Shown: piece after piece, positions 30,101-39,791 of the stretch
How positions within the stretch are numbered: position 1 is the first letter of the stretch
Layout: each line of letters starts with the position of its first letter
Assembly (NCBI GenBank): GCA_030407315.1
Contig: JALQPE010000257.1
Span: forward strand, 1 to 49,599
Reading direction: 5' to 3'
From: Asparagopsis taxiformis
Taxonomy: Eukaryota > Rhodophyta > Florideophyceae > Bonnemaisoniales > Bonnemaisoniaceae
Length of the DNA: 49,599 nucleotides
Position numbers and translations under genes: made by a program
The notes under the pieces: generated by a model
Told to the model about the DNA's origin: nothing
The model's database searches: none
The model's input: the letters and a program-made list of their open reading frames with translations, nothing else

Positions 30101-31909
30101 TCGCAGGGGTGGCAAGTCCGCCGGAGGTCCAGAGGACAGGCCAGTGCGAAAAATGTCAAAGTTTGAATACACGATTGACTGTAGTTTCCGGTGGTATTTT
30201 TCAGGAAGACCGGAATTGCGAGCGCGAGTAAGCATGTCGGAAACAGCTTTTTCTATGTCACTCTGCTGCTCGCTGTCTGTTGGATCCAACAAGGATGGAT
30301 CCGGGAAAGGGTCGGACTCATTCTTGACGTTAAAGTAGTCGAGCCTTTTCCTATTTTCAACAGGTTGTGCTGTAGGCTTGCGTGCCTCTTCAGCAATCTC
30401 TGAGTTATGCACTTGATTGATCCGTGCCACCATTAGGCGGCTGAGCTTACCGCCACCTTTCGGGATCGTTGGATTCCCAACGGGCGCGCAATCTGCTCCG
30501 TCAAGCGCGGTGCGGTGCATTTCAAGCAATGTTTGAGAATCTATGCGCAAATGGCGTAGAATGGGCTGTCCAAGCAACAGCTCCTCACAGGCTAACTCAT
30601 CATCTGGCACCAAAAAAGATGTGTTAAGTAGTGCAAGTGGGCCTGAGGAAAGGTTTAGAACCGTTCGCGGCACTTTCCATATTTTTGAAAACTTGAATGT
30701 CGCGGCACGCTTTCCTTTTCGTAAAGCGACCTGCAATGTGACGGGCTTGATGTCCAGGAATGTACCAATTCCTATTGCTACCGCTCTCTCCGCAACGCTG
30801 CGAGAAGCCAGGCTGTCGTCACTACCATCATCGCAGCGTCCTCGGGTTTCTATCGATGAGATTCCGTTGGAAATGGTAATTCGGCATCCTGTCCTATCTC
30901 GTGGTTTTGACTCAAGCCGGTTGCTAAGACGTCCCGACACAGCTTTTCTATCTTGTTCTCTTGATGCATTGCGAGCTCTTGTTGACTGTGCAGGCCCGTC
31001 TCGAGCCTTTCGCTCAGCCAATTCGCGACGCATTTCTTGTTTTTGTTCTGCGTTGGACGCAGGGCAGTCCTGTATGTAGTGACGTTTCCCGTGGGGCACA
31101 CACAGTTTGAATGGGCATAGAGGGACAAATCGCGCAAGCTTGCTCGCTTTTGACGCTGTCTTGCTCTCTTTCCCCTTTTCTGCTGCTTTGTTTGATTTTT
31201 TAGAGACAGGTGTATCCTGCTCGTTAATCGGCGAGCTGCGGCCAGTATCGATAAGTTGGAATGCTTCCGCTAATCGCAATGCGTGTTCCATAAATCCTTT
31301 AAAGTCTTTCTTAAGCCGGCAGTGCGCAAAAGACAGGTCGTCTTTTAGACGGCTCTGCATAGTTTTAGGCCGAATGGCTGACAATACATGATGTACTGCC
31401 ACCTTTGGTGACGTATCCATCACCCACAATAAACCATTTTGTCGTAATAAAGTGTGATACGACACAAACAACGATTGCATCCGCGATACCGCAGATGAGT
31501 CTTGCATGTCCATTTTTAGATTTTTGGACACAAAGTTGTCCAGCGAAGACAACGTAACTGATTCTTTGCATTCTTCTGCTTTCTTGTCTAGAAAAGCACG
31601 CAAAGTGGTATCATCCAATTGTCTGTATGACAAGACACCTGGGATAAATCCCAAGGCGATGGCAGACTCCAGGTATTCTGGTTCTACGCAAAATTTTAAG
31701 TCAACAGGCTTTCCTGCTTCCGCTGGTTGTTCAGAATCGGATAGCTGTAAAGCTCTGGCCAATACTTCGTTGGTGTATTGGTCGTATAACCGTAGGAAAA
31801 TACGTATCGAATTTGGGTCTTGTTTCACCAAGCGCGGGTGGTCAACAGTAGCAGACATAGTGACGTTTTTTCGTGTATCTCTGCCCGTGGCTCCAGATTC
31901 GGCTGACAT
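27182..31909 (-). CDS. Ty3/gypsy Gag-Pol polyprotein with chromodomain
   Basis: 1575 residues in one frame. Gag 1-260; zinc knuckle CPFKLCVPHGKRHYIQDC (265-282, spacing C-x4-C-x6-H-x4-C); protease-like RCDDGSDDSLA (Asp360 or 361, D-D-G instead of D-T/S-G); RT about 610-830 with FRFTVDLRPVN, FATFDLSTGYWQLPLH region and IWLDDIL (765-771); RNase H about 925-1065 (VYTDASDELW, STLEKESFAI, YTDHNN, NVWADLLGRW); integrase about 1130-1400 with the H-H-C-C finger (HTSCGGH, CIHC) and catalytic Asp1210, Asp1268 and Glu1304; C-terminal chromodomain with VHVRWKGLSPNDDTLEP. It makes and integrates a cDNA copy of the element; the chromodomain probably steers integration to particular chromatin. The start is the first ATG 150 bp after the 5' LTR. 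No inactivating change seen. Confidence 0.95.
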   Translation of the reverse strand: MSAESGATGRDTRKNVTMSATVDHPRLVKQDPNSIRIFLRLYDQYTNEVLARALQLSDSEQPAEAGKPVDLKFCVEPEYLESAIALGFIPGVLSYRQLDDTTLRAFLDKKAEECKESVTLSSLDNFVSKNLKMDMQDSSAVSRMQSLFVSYHTLLRQNGLLWVMDTSPKVAVHHVLSAIRPKTMQSRLKDDLSFAHCRLKKDFKGFMEHALRLAEAFQLIDTGRSSPINEQDTPVSKKSNKAAEKGKESKTASKASKLARFVPLCPFKLCVPHGKRHYIQDCPASNAEQKQEMRRELAERKARDGPAQSTRARNASREQDRKAVSGRLSNRLESKPRDRTGCRITISNGISSIETRGRCDDGSDDSLASRSVAERAVAIGIGTFLDIKPVTLQVALRKGKRAATFKFSKIWKVPRTVLNLSSGPLALLNTSFLVPDDELACEELLLGQPILRHLRIDSQTLLEMHRTALDGADCAPVGNPTIPKGGGKLSRLMVARINQVHNSEIAEEARKPTAQPVENRKRLDYFNVKNESDPFPDPSLLDPTDSEQQSDIEKAVSDMLTRARNSGLPEKYHRKLQSIVYSNFDIFRTGLSSGPPADLPPLRIALTKDARPTKIKLRNYSQAQREFLTEFVQKLVQNGLAYPNPTAAWAAAPLLVPKPGPARFRFTVDLRPVNKFTVKHQFPMPNLEHAMSKLVNSKFYATFDLSTGYWQLPLHPDSQECQSFLTPDNVYSPTRVLHGTTNAVAHLQSALTSIIPTNLHSHVLIWLDDILSHHTSVESLLDTIEDIFTMFKKHRIHLHPGKCNLFATSITWCGRLISKHGIRFDPRRLDALRTMAPPTTGAHLQQFLCAMQWVKCCIPCFSTITKSLHDFLQKVYTHAPKRTKSSLSRITLASLGWGEDMHSAFEHCKQALASQVTVSHRDSQKRLCVYTDASDELWSGIITQVNHSEMWKPHAEQQHEPLAFLSGRFNDTQLRWSTLEKESFAILATLERMHWLVATPAGFDLYTDHNNIIFIFDPLSLLPDLAQSSIKKVLRWAVRMSMYNYVCIHIKGEDNVWADLLGRWSAPPTLRRLIHIPPLVSSQDSGFDWPSDSEIMRLQQKHADSRPAGVMCVEGIWKDKDGMIWIPDDLDDLQLRICIAAHTSCGGHRGRDATERAIRRHFFWSTMKADIKTFVQSCIHCISTTKGDKQPRPLGAALHGTAPNDLLQFDYLEMAPSKSGCKYILLLRDDFSSYCWLIPFASANAENAADAVIEWASTFTIPKGLMSDGGSHFKNETIRRVCKGLQAPHHFTLPYTPWSNGGVERLGKEVLRAFRSILSELRLRPEEWPDLAPIVQSALNNAPSPQRRNMAPITIFCGLNPTTPVCTFKSSSTGAIITLRNAQEELQRSLSSVQEKLFELHPLVHDSLLSNRQRVRIAVSKGKLPNFSEGDYVLVAREEFPAGEKLSLRWRGPRRIVKALSDYVYRVEDLRNGVCEDVHACRLRFYSDSALDTTAVFPHVLSSETGMQVARLMGLEKTKDGLMVHVRWKGLSPNDDTLEPLQKAYEDVPRLVERLLARASVPRGLVAEAKEALDL

Positions 31910-32059
31910 GTAATATCACACAATATCGATGCGTGAACTGTCCCACACTGAAAGTTCTGAGTGTCCTTTCCAGTATGTTGGTACGTATGCGCGCGATAGT
32001 CTTACCGCTCGGCTTCCAATGGCGTGTTTCGCTCTTCAAAGGCAGAACGTAGTGATCAC

Positions 32060-32486
32060 TGTGGTTGTCTTGGTAGAGCGTTGTGTTGATGGTGGATGTT
32101 CCATACCTTTTTACTGAATAGCAAAGTTACTTGCGGACTAAATACTAATCAGGGCATGGCTATGCGGTCGTTGCCGTCGTCAATGATTTGACCTAGTTGG
32201 CGACGAGACGGAGCATCTATTGGCTCTGTCAATACTGTCTCTGATCGACAGTTAATCTAAGCCTAGTATATGTCGCTCTGTTGCGACGTGTGGCACTGTC
32301 TCCGCGAGACAGTGCTATTTCCAGCCTCCGTAACAACTAACTTACATCGGTGTCGCCGATGTGACAACTCGTCATGAAGAACATCACTCGCTGTTCCTGA
32401 CATTCTCCTTGGGGGAGCGTTTGACCGATGACATCATTATTGTCGCTGGTTGCTCAAGTATGATAGGAGTTCTATAATACGCTACA
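32060..32486 (-). repeat. 5' LTR of Ty3 element 2
   Basis: 427 bp, minus orientation; promoter-bearing LTR for the 1575-codon frame. Immediately inside it (32059 downward) the sequence reads GTGATCAC, a perfect palindrome, instead of a TGG-initial tRNA primer site. Confidence 0.95.
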
Positions 32487-32491
32487 CCGTG

Positions 32492-33118
32492 GAAGAGTCC
32501 ACTGGTTATTGTGTGTACCTTACCACAACTAACAATGTACGGGGGATGCATGCCGCGCACTGATATGATCTTCAACGGTTCTTGTGGTCTACTTTTTTAG
32601 CTTTTCTGTTGATATTCACCTATATCATGAAGCATGAGAACTGCATTGCTGCCTTTTATGCTTCTATGGTCCGTTGATTGTGTATGAATCTTATTTTGTT
32701 GCCAGGAGTGTCCTTCGCCACGTATTCTCGGTTGACTGGTAGTTATCTCGAGATCGAGAAAGGTCATGGCAGTGCAATTTCGCAAACCTCCGGCTAGAGA
32801 AATGTTTTCGATAGTAACATGTTGGCTAACTCGGTTTCGAAAGAATATAATAATCCAACTCTCTTCAGCGAACGATTTATATACACTGACGCAAGGTAGG
32901 TGTACATTTTCACCAGCAACCGAATACACAAAGACTGTGAAAGGAATGCGCAATCTCGTTTATTCCTCGTCGATCGAGAGCGACGGCGGGTGAGTATAAG
33001 TAGAGGTATCAACTGTAAGTACTGTAAAGGGTAAGTTGTTCGTCAAAGACCGTTGAATTGTCAAAAATAGAGTGGACGGTGGGCGCGATCATAGCCCTTT
33101 TTCGGAGCGCAACGTGTA
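32492..33118. other. Intergenic, no gene recognised
   Basis: A minus-strand frame at 32953-32597 (118 codons) has no recognisable motif. Nothing else supported. Confidence 0.4.
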
Positions 33119-33121
33119 TAT

Positions 33122-33950
33122 AGACGATTTCTGGTGTTGCCATATGGGAATAGATGGAAATTGCATGGAAATGTTTGTGGCGCATTTTGCTCAGCAGGCG
33201 GTGCCAGTACGGAGCCGAGTTTTGGCATACGTACGCCTGGGGGAACTGGGTTACGATCTTACAGCGTAAATGTTAGCGCTAGAGAAGTAGAAGTTTTGCT
33301 CGAAAGTTTAATTGTGTGACGTAACCGCCTCGCTCCTAGTAACGCGCTGTGGTAAAAGACAGTTGTCCCCGAATCGAGATCCTAAAATGTTATGTAATGG
33401 TGTATTGAACTTGGTGCTGTGAAACTCGTCGCAACACCGAAACATTACCTTGATCTCATTTCGATTGTTACTGCACTGCTGTAGAAGCACTAGCCAGAAT
33501 ATACAGAGCAACGGTACGATTTGCAAAGGATTCCAAATTAATCGCAGATGCGTAATTGATTAATTGCTTGCAGCTAAGCTGAGGCCGCAGCTTTTCATCT
33601 GTCTTTGGCGTTCGCATGTTACTTCATCGAACGACAGCCATATGAGATTTGAGCGCAAAATCTCGCGCAGTGCAGCAGCATATCTCAGGATCTCGATTCG
33701 GGGACAACTGTCTTTTACCACAGCGCGTTACTAGGAGCGAGGCGGTTACGTCACACAATTAAACTTTCGAGCAAAACTTCTACTTCTCTAGCGCTAACAT
33801 TTACGCTGTAAGATCGTAACCCAGTTCCCCCCAGGCGTACGTATGCCAAAACTCGGCTCCGTACTGGCACCGCCTGCTGAGCAAAACGCGCCACAAAAAT
33901 TCCCATGCGATTTCCATATATTCCCATATGGCAACACCAGAAATCGTCTT
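33122..33950. mobile_element. 829 bp non-autonomous element with ~265 bp TIRs
   Basis: Arms 33122-33385 and 33693-33950 are near-identical inverted repeats beginning AGACGATTTCTGGTGTTGCC, around a ~305 bp unique centre. TAT flanks both ends (33119-33121 and 33951-33953), consistent with a 3 bp target-site duplication. There is no transposase, so it would depend on another element. Long arms and short core resemble a foldback or long-TIR MITE. Confidence 0.75.
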
Positions 33951-33953
33951 ATT

Positions 33954-34636
33954 TCGTGAGCCTCGACTACAAAATCGTTCAGGGTGACAACTGTACTGAA
34001 TTTGTCTGGAAACTTTGAAATAAGTCATTTGTCAGTCAGATTTATTCACCGCGCTGAATTTCTCTGCATCGTCACCTGACCTTTGTATTTGGATCGTTGG
34101 TGGCTACCAACTGCACAGCACAAAGATATCCAAACAGTGATGCAGATTGAGATTGCTGTAACAGTGTAGTCTTCCTACACGTGATCACTGGACTCGTTCA
34201 TTTCAATGTCGTTGCAATTTCCGTGGACTGTGCCGCGCTGTATATGTCTCTATAGAGCACGCTAAGATGCTCTGCGAGATTAGCGTGCGTAGTGTTGCTG
34301 CGCTCCACGGAGACCTGACCGCTTGGTCTTCTCAACTCTACACAGTTGCAACAATGCGACTAAAGTTCAGCGGGCGATTCTTAATTCAACTGCGCTGTCT
34401 CGAAATGGTGTACTCAAGATACAACCCTAGTTACCATATTGGCATTTTTCGGCTTCGACACATGTCATGAACTCAGATCTCAGCCCCATTCATTCATCTA
34501 TTGATGTGACGTATCAAGTTCCATGGGGACAATCAGTTTGTCTGACTGTCGCTCGCAAATACTGGATTCAAAGAACTGCTAGTTTGTCGGTGAAGAATTC
34601 ACTGTTTGTGCTGCAATAACCAACGATAGACCAAAC
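33954..34636. other. Intergenic, no gene recognised
   Basis: Lies downstream of the protease homolog's stop codon. Short frames without motifs; nothing supported. Confidence 0.45.
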
Positions 34637-36101
34637 TTATGCAGTGACAGATGGACTACACCCAACGACGCCACCTTCTCGTCTTGTAGTGGGACTTGCA
34701 CTGCTATCGAATTGTCCGCTTGCGCCAGCTCTTTGTCCTTCTTGTGTTACGCCCCATTCGGAACGGTTTTGAAGGGGAATGGGCCATTCCCCATCAAAAC
34801 CGTAACACCACCCACAAGTACAAATTGAAAATATGAAGAAAAGAAAAAAACCTAAGACTACCGCGGTTACGTTGATACTAGAGTGATTGGTTTGCTCGGG
34901 TTGTGGTATTGCGGTGAATTCCGCTTCTCGTAGGATGGCTTCCTCAGCAAATACCAATTCTAGTTCCTGCCCTGAATTAAACTCTACCCCTTGCTCAAAA
35001 ATCCACTCAATCAATGCATCCGTTCGAACATGGACAACTCGGTCATCCACTGCACCACAGTTGTTCCCAAACAAACTGATACCTACCTGAACCGCGTTCT
35101 CATCAACATCGTACAGGAACAGTGGCCCCCCACCGTCACCAGTGCTGTATGCATCCAGTCAATGGATAAACTATTGTTAGCTCATATTTCCTTCGCTTTT
35201 CCGCCTGCAGTGATATGAGCTAAACTTACCATACTGAACATGAAACTCCAAAATGTCCAGTACACAGATGCCTATCTGAGAAAACCCGAAAAGGGTACAC
35301 AAGCTCACAATCTTCACCTGGCGAAATTGGCACATCAAATTGTCGAAGCGACACCTCAATTCTATTTCCACTCTCCGATACCAAAGTTCGCTCGTAGCCC
35401 ATACTTCTCGAAACGATATCTTGCTCCAGCTGGTTGCGCGCAGTATTCAACCTCATGTAGCTGGTGCTCGAGGATGGATGCGAAAGTTCAACAAGTGCAA
35501 TGTCATACGAAAGCTCAGCCCCCATGCTCAGATTCCCAGTAAACTTGGGATGGTTGATGACTCGTTTCACCGCCAATACCTCACCGACGCCTTCCCCCAG
35601 GCCCACATTCAAGTTGCCCCCATGATGCGAGTCCTGAAGTCCAATTTCAAAGGTGTGAGAACCCACAATTGCTCTCGTAGACTTTGCGTTGAGCTGGCAG
35701 TGAGCAGATGTGAGCACCCATGTCGGAGATATCAACGTCCCACTACAGATTCGCAACTGTACAGAGTCCACGACAGCCACCATCATCTCCCGGAGCCGGT
35801 CTGAATAAACCATGTGCCCATTTGTGTGTGCTGATATACGTCTAGGTGTTGAAGAATGCTCGCTTCGATATCGGCCAGTTGGTACATCGACGCTTTCATG
35901 CTCGGTTGCCGATCGGATTGCATCGGCGATTTTGGTTGGTTCAACCGCTTTGTTGATCATAGTCGGTTGGTCCTGTTGTAGAACAACGCGGCATGATGCT
36001 TGGCGGAGAAATGGCTGAACAGTCGGAGATAGGCCGATGAAGAAATACACGAGGTGGGGTGCAAAGATGATGGAGAAAAGCGTTAGAAACGTTGGAATCA
36101 T
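34637..36101 (-). CDS. Serine protease homolog lacking the catalytic serine
   Basis: Two exons, 36101-35230 and 35144-34637, over an 85 bp intron (TATG/GTAAGT, GCTAAC branch-like, TACAG/CACTGG); 459 residues. Signal peptide about 1-24; pro-region PFLRQASCRVV parallels HPLLRQQECPIV of the 25068 paralog. His134 (TSAHC) and Asp200 (YDIALVEL) are kept, but the serine motif reads CTGDGGGP, Gly at position 295 in place of Ser, and the activation site is RR/ISAH rather than R/IVNG. One membrane helix at about 382-405 and a 50-residue tail follow. Exon 1 is 872 nt in both genes and the intron splits the same Cys codon, so they are duplicates. An open frame with conserved fold but no nucleophile suggests a pseudoprotease: ligand binding, decoy or regulator of its active sibling (inference). 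Confidence 0.85.
35145..35229 (-). other. 85 bp intron
   Basis: GTAAGT donor and TACAG acceptor; the junction codon TG/C restores the Cys that normally precedes GDSGGP. The alternative acceptor CTGCAG upstream would run into a stop within ten codons. Confidence 0.8.
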
Positions 36102-37240
36102 TTCGACAGACGTACCAGACGTTGAATAGAGCGACGCAAACTTCTATCTGTTGCTCCAGTGAGACCTCTAGAGCGAAGAAGCAGTTGCATTATAAACGGG
36201 TACGATACAGCCATTGCTTACCTGTGTATATTCTGCGCAACTCAGAAATTGCAAGCGTGTGGAAGATCGAAAAGATAGTGCAGCATGTAGAACGCTTGAA
36301 TTTCAGTATTGTTGCCATTTCCCCAATTAGTATGACTGTCGCAGTGTTTAGAGCGTCGCAGGTCGGTCGTGTTGCACGATTCATCTGGATTACCACATCC
36401 AATCATTGGATGCAGGATCTTCGAAGGAAGAACTCGGCACTGGTTGGTACCTCGTTCGACAGCCGGACAACAAAGCAGGTGGCGTACTGCGAGCTGAAAC
36501 GACTCATCTGCATGGCACAGGTGTGGTACTGCTTAGGTTGTTGCAGCGATAAGGGGACGCCATTGAGTGGGCATTACAATTGAATCATCCGTGTTATACT
36601 TGGGTTGTATTGTAATTACTGTCGCTCAACTCGTGATGTGACAGAGAAATGGAGGGAAACAGCGGATGGTGTCACGCTAGGACAACTGTCTAGATGATGA
36701 TAAGACTTCAGTCAGAGGAGGTAACGGTTACCAGATATGAGCTTTCAGCAGTGCATGGTCCGTCTCCAGTTTTTCATTTCATTTCGTAAAATATGGACCG
36801 GTCTGGGCGGTCCGCCCCGACCTCGCACCATCTCGATCACGGCGCATGCTTCGCTGTTGCGTCGTGTTTGTTGAGACGATTCCGCCTGGAAACATCATCC
36901 AACACCCCGTTCACTCCATTCACCATATATTGCACAGATGGACCAAACAGAAGACATGTCCATAATAGAGGCGATTCTATGTGATGCAATGAGAACACTT
37001 TTGCGGTGTTGTGCTGCGTCCATGAGCTATAGTCAGACGTACACATTGTGCAACACAATGGCCGAACTCCGAACACCGAATGCAATGCAATACAATTAAT
37101 TCAGCGAGTTGGAATCATTTCATTGATTTCAATTGAGACAGCTGCCTCTAGTGCAGCAGATGGGCAGACAGACAGAGAAGACCGCCAGACGCCATAATGT
37201 TGATTAAGCATCGGACGTGATGCGAGCAATCCATCTCCAG
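36102..37240. other. Intergenic, no gene recognised
   Basis: Upstream flank of the protease homolog, presumably with its promoter. A plus-strand 163-codon frame at 36092-36583 overlaps the start of the protease and has no motif; judged a chance frame. Confidence 0.45.
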
Positions 37241-38032
37241 ACCCTTCCAAATACACCACACCTACATGACACAACTATAAGTTCCTTCCTAATCCTAGAG
37301 CAGCTGCTCTCAGCAACGCTCTCAAATAGCCGTCAACTAGACACCACACACTAGATCGATTCCAGGACTCCGAATTATATTCTGCTCTGTTTGCACGATC
37401 AATGACCCCTACCTTACTCTATCCATCCACCCGGGTTCAATTCACCCCCTCTTCCAATTAATCCCATTCCTCATCCTCTCCCACATCATCCTATCACTCC
37501 TTGCCCGCTGTCCACTGCCAAATTCAATTCCCACCCGCCTCTGCATTCGCACTCACCCCGGTCCATACACAAAATTACCTCCCACTTCCCTCGTCTACTA
37601 CGCCATGCACACACTTTCTACTCCAATCATTCCCTCCGACGACCACACACAAAACAAAATCAGGGTTTCTACCCTACACACCATTGATTCAATGCGATGT
37701 TGACGTGGTAATCTTCGCCACAAAATTGTTACCTACTCATCACCCGTTCCTGTTCCCAATTACTCACTTCTAGCATCCTAAACAGGCCAACTACCACCTC
37801 GTCATACAAAAACTTCCCAATACCACACCAGATGCTACGCTGCGCCTTCCTATGCTAGCCTCGGCTATACTACGCTCTTGTATCTAATTCGAACCGATGA
37901 ATCATTTATATTCGGATCCATCTCACTCCCCATCTACTCCTCAACCCATAGAAGATCTGTCCCAGCAATCCGACAAATCCTCTATTCACAAACCCACACA
38001 TCGCACCCTCGCAACGACAAAACTGCGAAACA
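37241..38032 (+). other. Pyrimidine-rich stretch
   Basis: Plus strand unusually rich in C and T/A with very few G, for example 37425-37640. Several frames are open simply because G-starved sequence makes few stop codons on this strand. Confidence 0.5.
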
Positions 38033-38464
38033 ATGGCATCCAAATCGTCCAACAACACCCAGCGTCCCCGTGGTCGTGTCTTGGTTGCGCTCCTCACCAT
38101 ACTACATCGCCTTGGGAGTGCCTGCCTACCAAAGGGAAAGTCTCAGTCTAATCCGTCCCCCACCACCACCCCGACATCATTCGATGAGCAAGACCCGTTC
38201 CAGCTCACAGATACGGTTGAACCCGTTGAGACTATTCAATTCCCAGACTATGATCAAATCCGTTTTGATACTTCTCACTACGGTCGGTGGGTCAGGCACT
38301 CCCAACACATCCAGCAGCATCACGGGGACGCGGGCCATTACAGCAAACATGCCAGTGTGGTGGCCTGGCTACACGCTCAGCCTGCGATGGGGTCCGAGCG
38401 CTTCGGCGCAGTGCCCGTCGCTGAGTTATGTCGTCAGATCGAAGCGCCTGCTGGTCGAACCTAA
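38033..38464 (+). CDS. Doubtful small hypothetical protein
   Basis: 143 codons: basic start MASKSSNNTQRPRGR, hydrophobic VLVALLTILHRLGSACL (possible signal anchor), a Pro/Thr linker, then an acidic DEQDPFQLTDTVEPVETI. A competing frame (37878-38537) overlaps it fully and neither matches a family I know. The pyrimidine bias makes chance frames likely. Confidence 0.25.
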   Translation: MASKSSNNTQRPRGRVLVALLTILHRLGSACLPKGKSQSNPSPTTTPTSFDEQDPFQLTDTVEPVETIQFPDYDQIRFDTSHYGRWVRHSQHIQQHHGDAGHYSKHASVVAWLHAQPAMGSERFGAVPVAELCRQIEAPAGRT

Positions 38465-38669
38465 ACTTTGTCGTCATGCAGAGTGGGGAGCGCAGCCCCC
38501 AGTTCAATCATTTACCCCAATCACCAACTGTACATAGACAAAAACCGATAGGTTGAAAATAAACAAACCTTCCATCGATATTTCACACCTTCTGCCATTC
38601 GTCCACAACTGCATCAATGTCTCAATAATGGCCGCACTCTCCACGATCAACAACCCCACTTTACATTGG

Positions 38670-39083
38670 TGTAGACATTTGCAGCTGAGACTACAAGCTG
38701 ATGAAAATATCAGATGTGAAATTATTTCAACTTCAAGCTACTATGTAACGTACATATGCGTAGTAACATTCACTAGCAGTGAATGAGTGGTTCACAACCA
38801 TTTAGATGAATAACATAGAGTAGCATTTAAGATAGATCTCTCCTGAAGAATGAGGAAGAGAGGGAGCAGAAGAACAACATCGACTGATCATAATCATCGA
38901 TACGCATCGATCTATCGAAGCGGGCGCGTGATAAGCGTCAACCCAAGAACAGTGGAACAGCCCATAGGCTTGTCTACAAAATAAACTCTGGTTCTAACCA
39001 GCGCGGATCCTAATCTGCATCGTGAAAACTCACACCAGTCTCCGGCTTTCATTTCCCGAGTCTTTTACCAAAGTTCTGCTACA
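38670..39083 (+). repeat. 5' LTR of Ty3 element 3
   Basis: 414 bp. Directly followed by GATATATATC, a perfect 10 bp palindrome, where a tRNA primer site would be expected. Confidence 0.95.
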
Positions 39084-39188
39084 GATATATATCTGAACGC
39101 ACATTTGCTTCTGAAGTGAGCAACTGTTAGGAACCACGGCCGTGAAAAGATTTGTTGGAAGATTGAAAGCAATCAAGTGTGAGCCATC

Positions 39189-39791
39189 ATGGATTATCAT
39201 GGAAGTACGTCAGGAAACAACTCAAGCTCAAACGGGAGGAGCAAAACATGCCCACCCGCTATCTTCGAAACTATTGCGCACCCAATATTGGATTCGGTGG
39301 ATCCAGCCGAAGCAGTGAAATTTCTTCGTGACAGAAATCGTTATGAAATGAAGATGTCACAGAATAACAGTGACGGAAATAACGTCAAACCAGCCTCTTA
39401 TAGAGTCTCAATAGACCCAACAGTGCTGTCATCCATGTACGAATTTGGATTCTTTGACAACATTGCACCAGGAGTGGATATGCGATACTTATCCGAAGCT
39501 CATATTAAGGCATGCATTGAACAAATTGCAATGTCTCAGATGTCTACATCTGTCAACTCTAACGCTATTACAAATGCGATCATGTCCATTCGAATGAACA
39601 TGAAAATACGCAGTGCACGATCGCGAGTATATCAACTGGCGATTGATTTCTCCAGACAACTGGAAGATATCGGATACGGAGATTTCAAAGCGAGAAATCC
39701 CACAATGGCGACGAAACTATTCGCGCAAAGACTGCATCCGAAAGCACTCAAATACAAATTCAGAATGATTTTGAATTCATTCCTGAAATGA
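39189..39791 (+). CDS. Ty3 element 3 Gag, N-terminal frame
   Basis: 201 codons from the first ATG after the 5' LTR: Ser/Asn-rich start, then helical Gag (VSIDPTVLSSMYEFGFFDNI, YLSEAHIKACIEQIAM) similar in layout to residues 1-190 of element 2. It ends at a TGA overlapping the next frame's ATG (ATGA at 39788). The homologous Gag is continuous in element 2, so expression of downstream domains needs a -1 shift, reinitiation, or the element is broken here. Confidence 0.85.
   Translation: MDYHGSTSGNNSSSNGRSKTCPPAIFETIAHPILDSVDPAEAVKFLRDRNRYEMKMSQNNSDGNNVKPASYRVSIDPTVLSSMYEFGFFDNIAPGVDMRYLSEAHIKACIEQIAMSQMSTSVNSNAITNAIMSIRMNMKIRSARSRVYQLAIDFSRQLEDIGYGDFKARNPTMATKLFAQRLHPKALKYKFRMILNSFLK

Larger units (their letters stand above)
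26757..32491 (-). mobile_element. Complete Ty3/gypsy chromovirus-like element 2
   Basis: LTRs 26762-27171 and 32060-32486, both TGTGG...CTACA on the plus strand, enclose one 1575-codon frame. A perfect 5 bp target-site duplication CCGTG flanks the element (26757-26761 and 32487-32491). In element orientation a GAGAAAGGGG polypurine tract (27174-27185) precedes the 3' LTR. The LTRs differ mainly by a 17 bp insertion in the 5' copy. Intact frame and clean duplication indicate a fairly recent, possibly still mobile element inserted between the two protease paralogs. Confidence 0.95.

Noticed and set aside
35145..35229. Acceptor at the CTGCAG site of the protease-homolog intron
   Set aside because: It leads to a stop within ten codons, whereas TACAG restores the expected Cys before GDGGGP.
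37878..38537. 220-codon plus-strand frame
   Set aside because: Fully overlaps another open frame in pyrimidine-rich sequence where stops are rare; no motif or codon pattern favours it.
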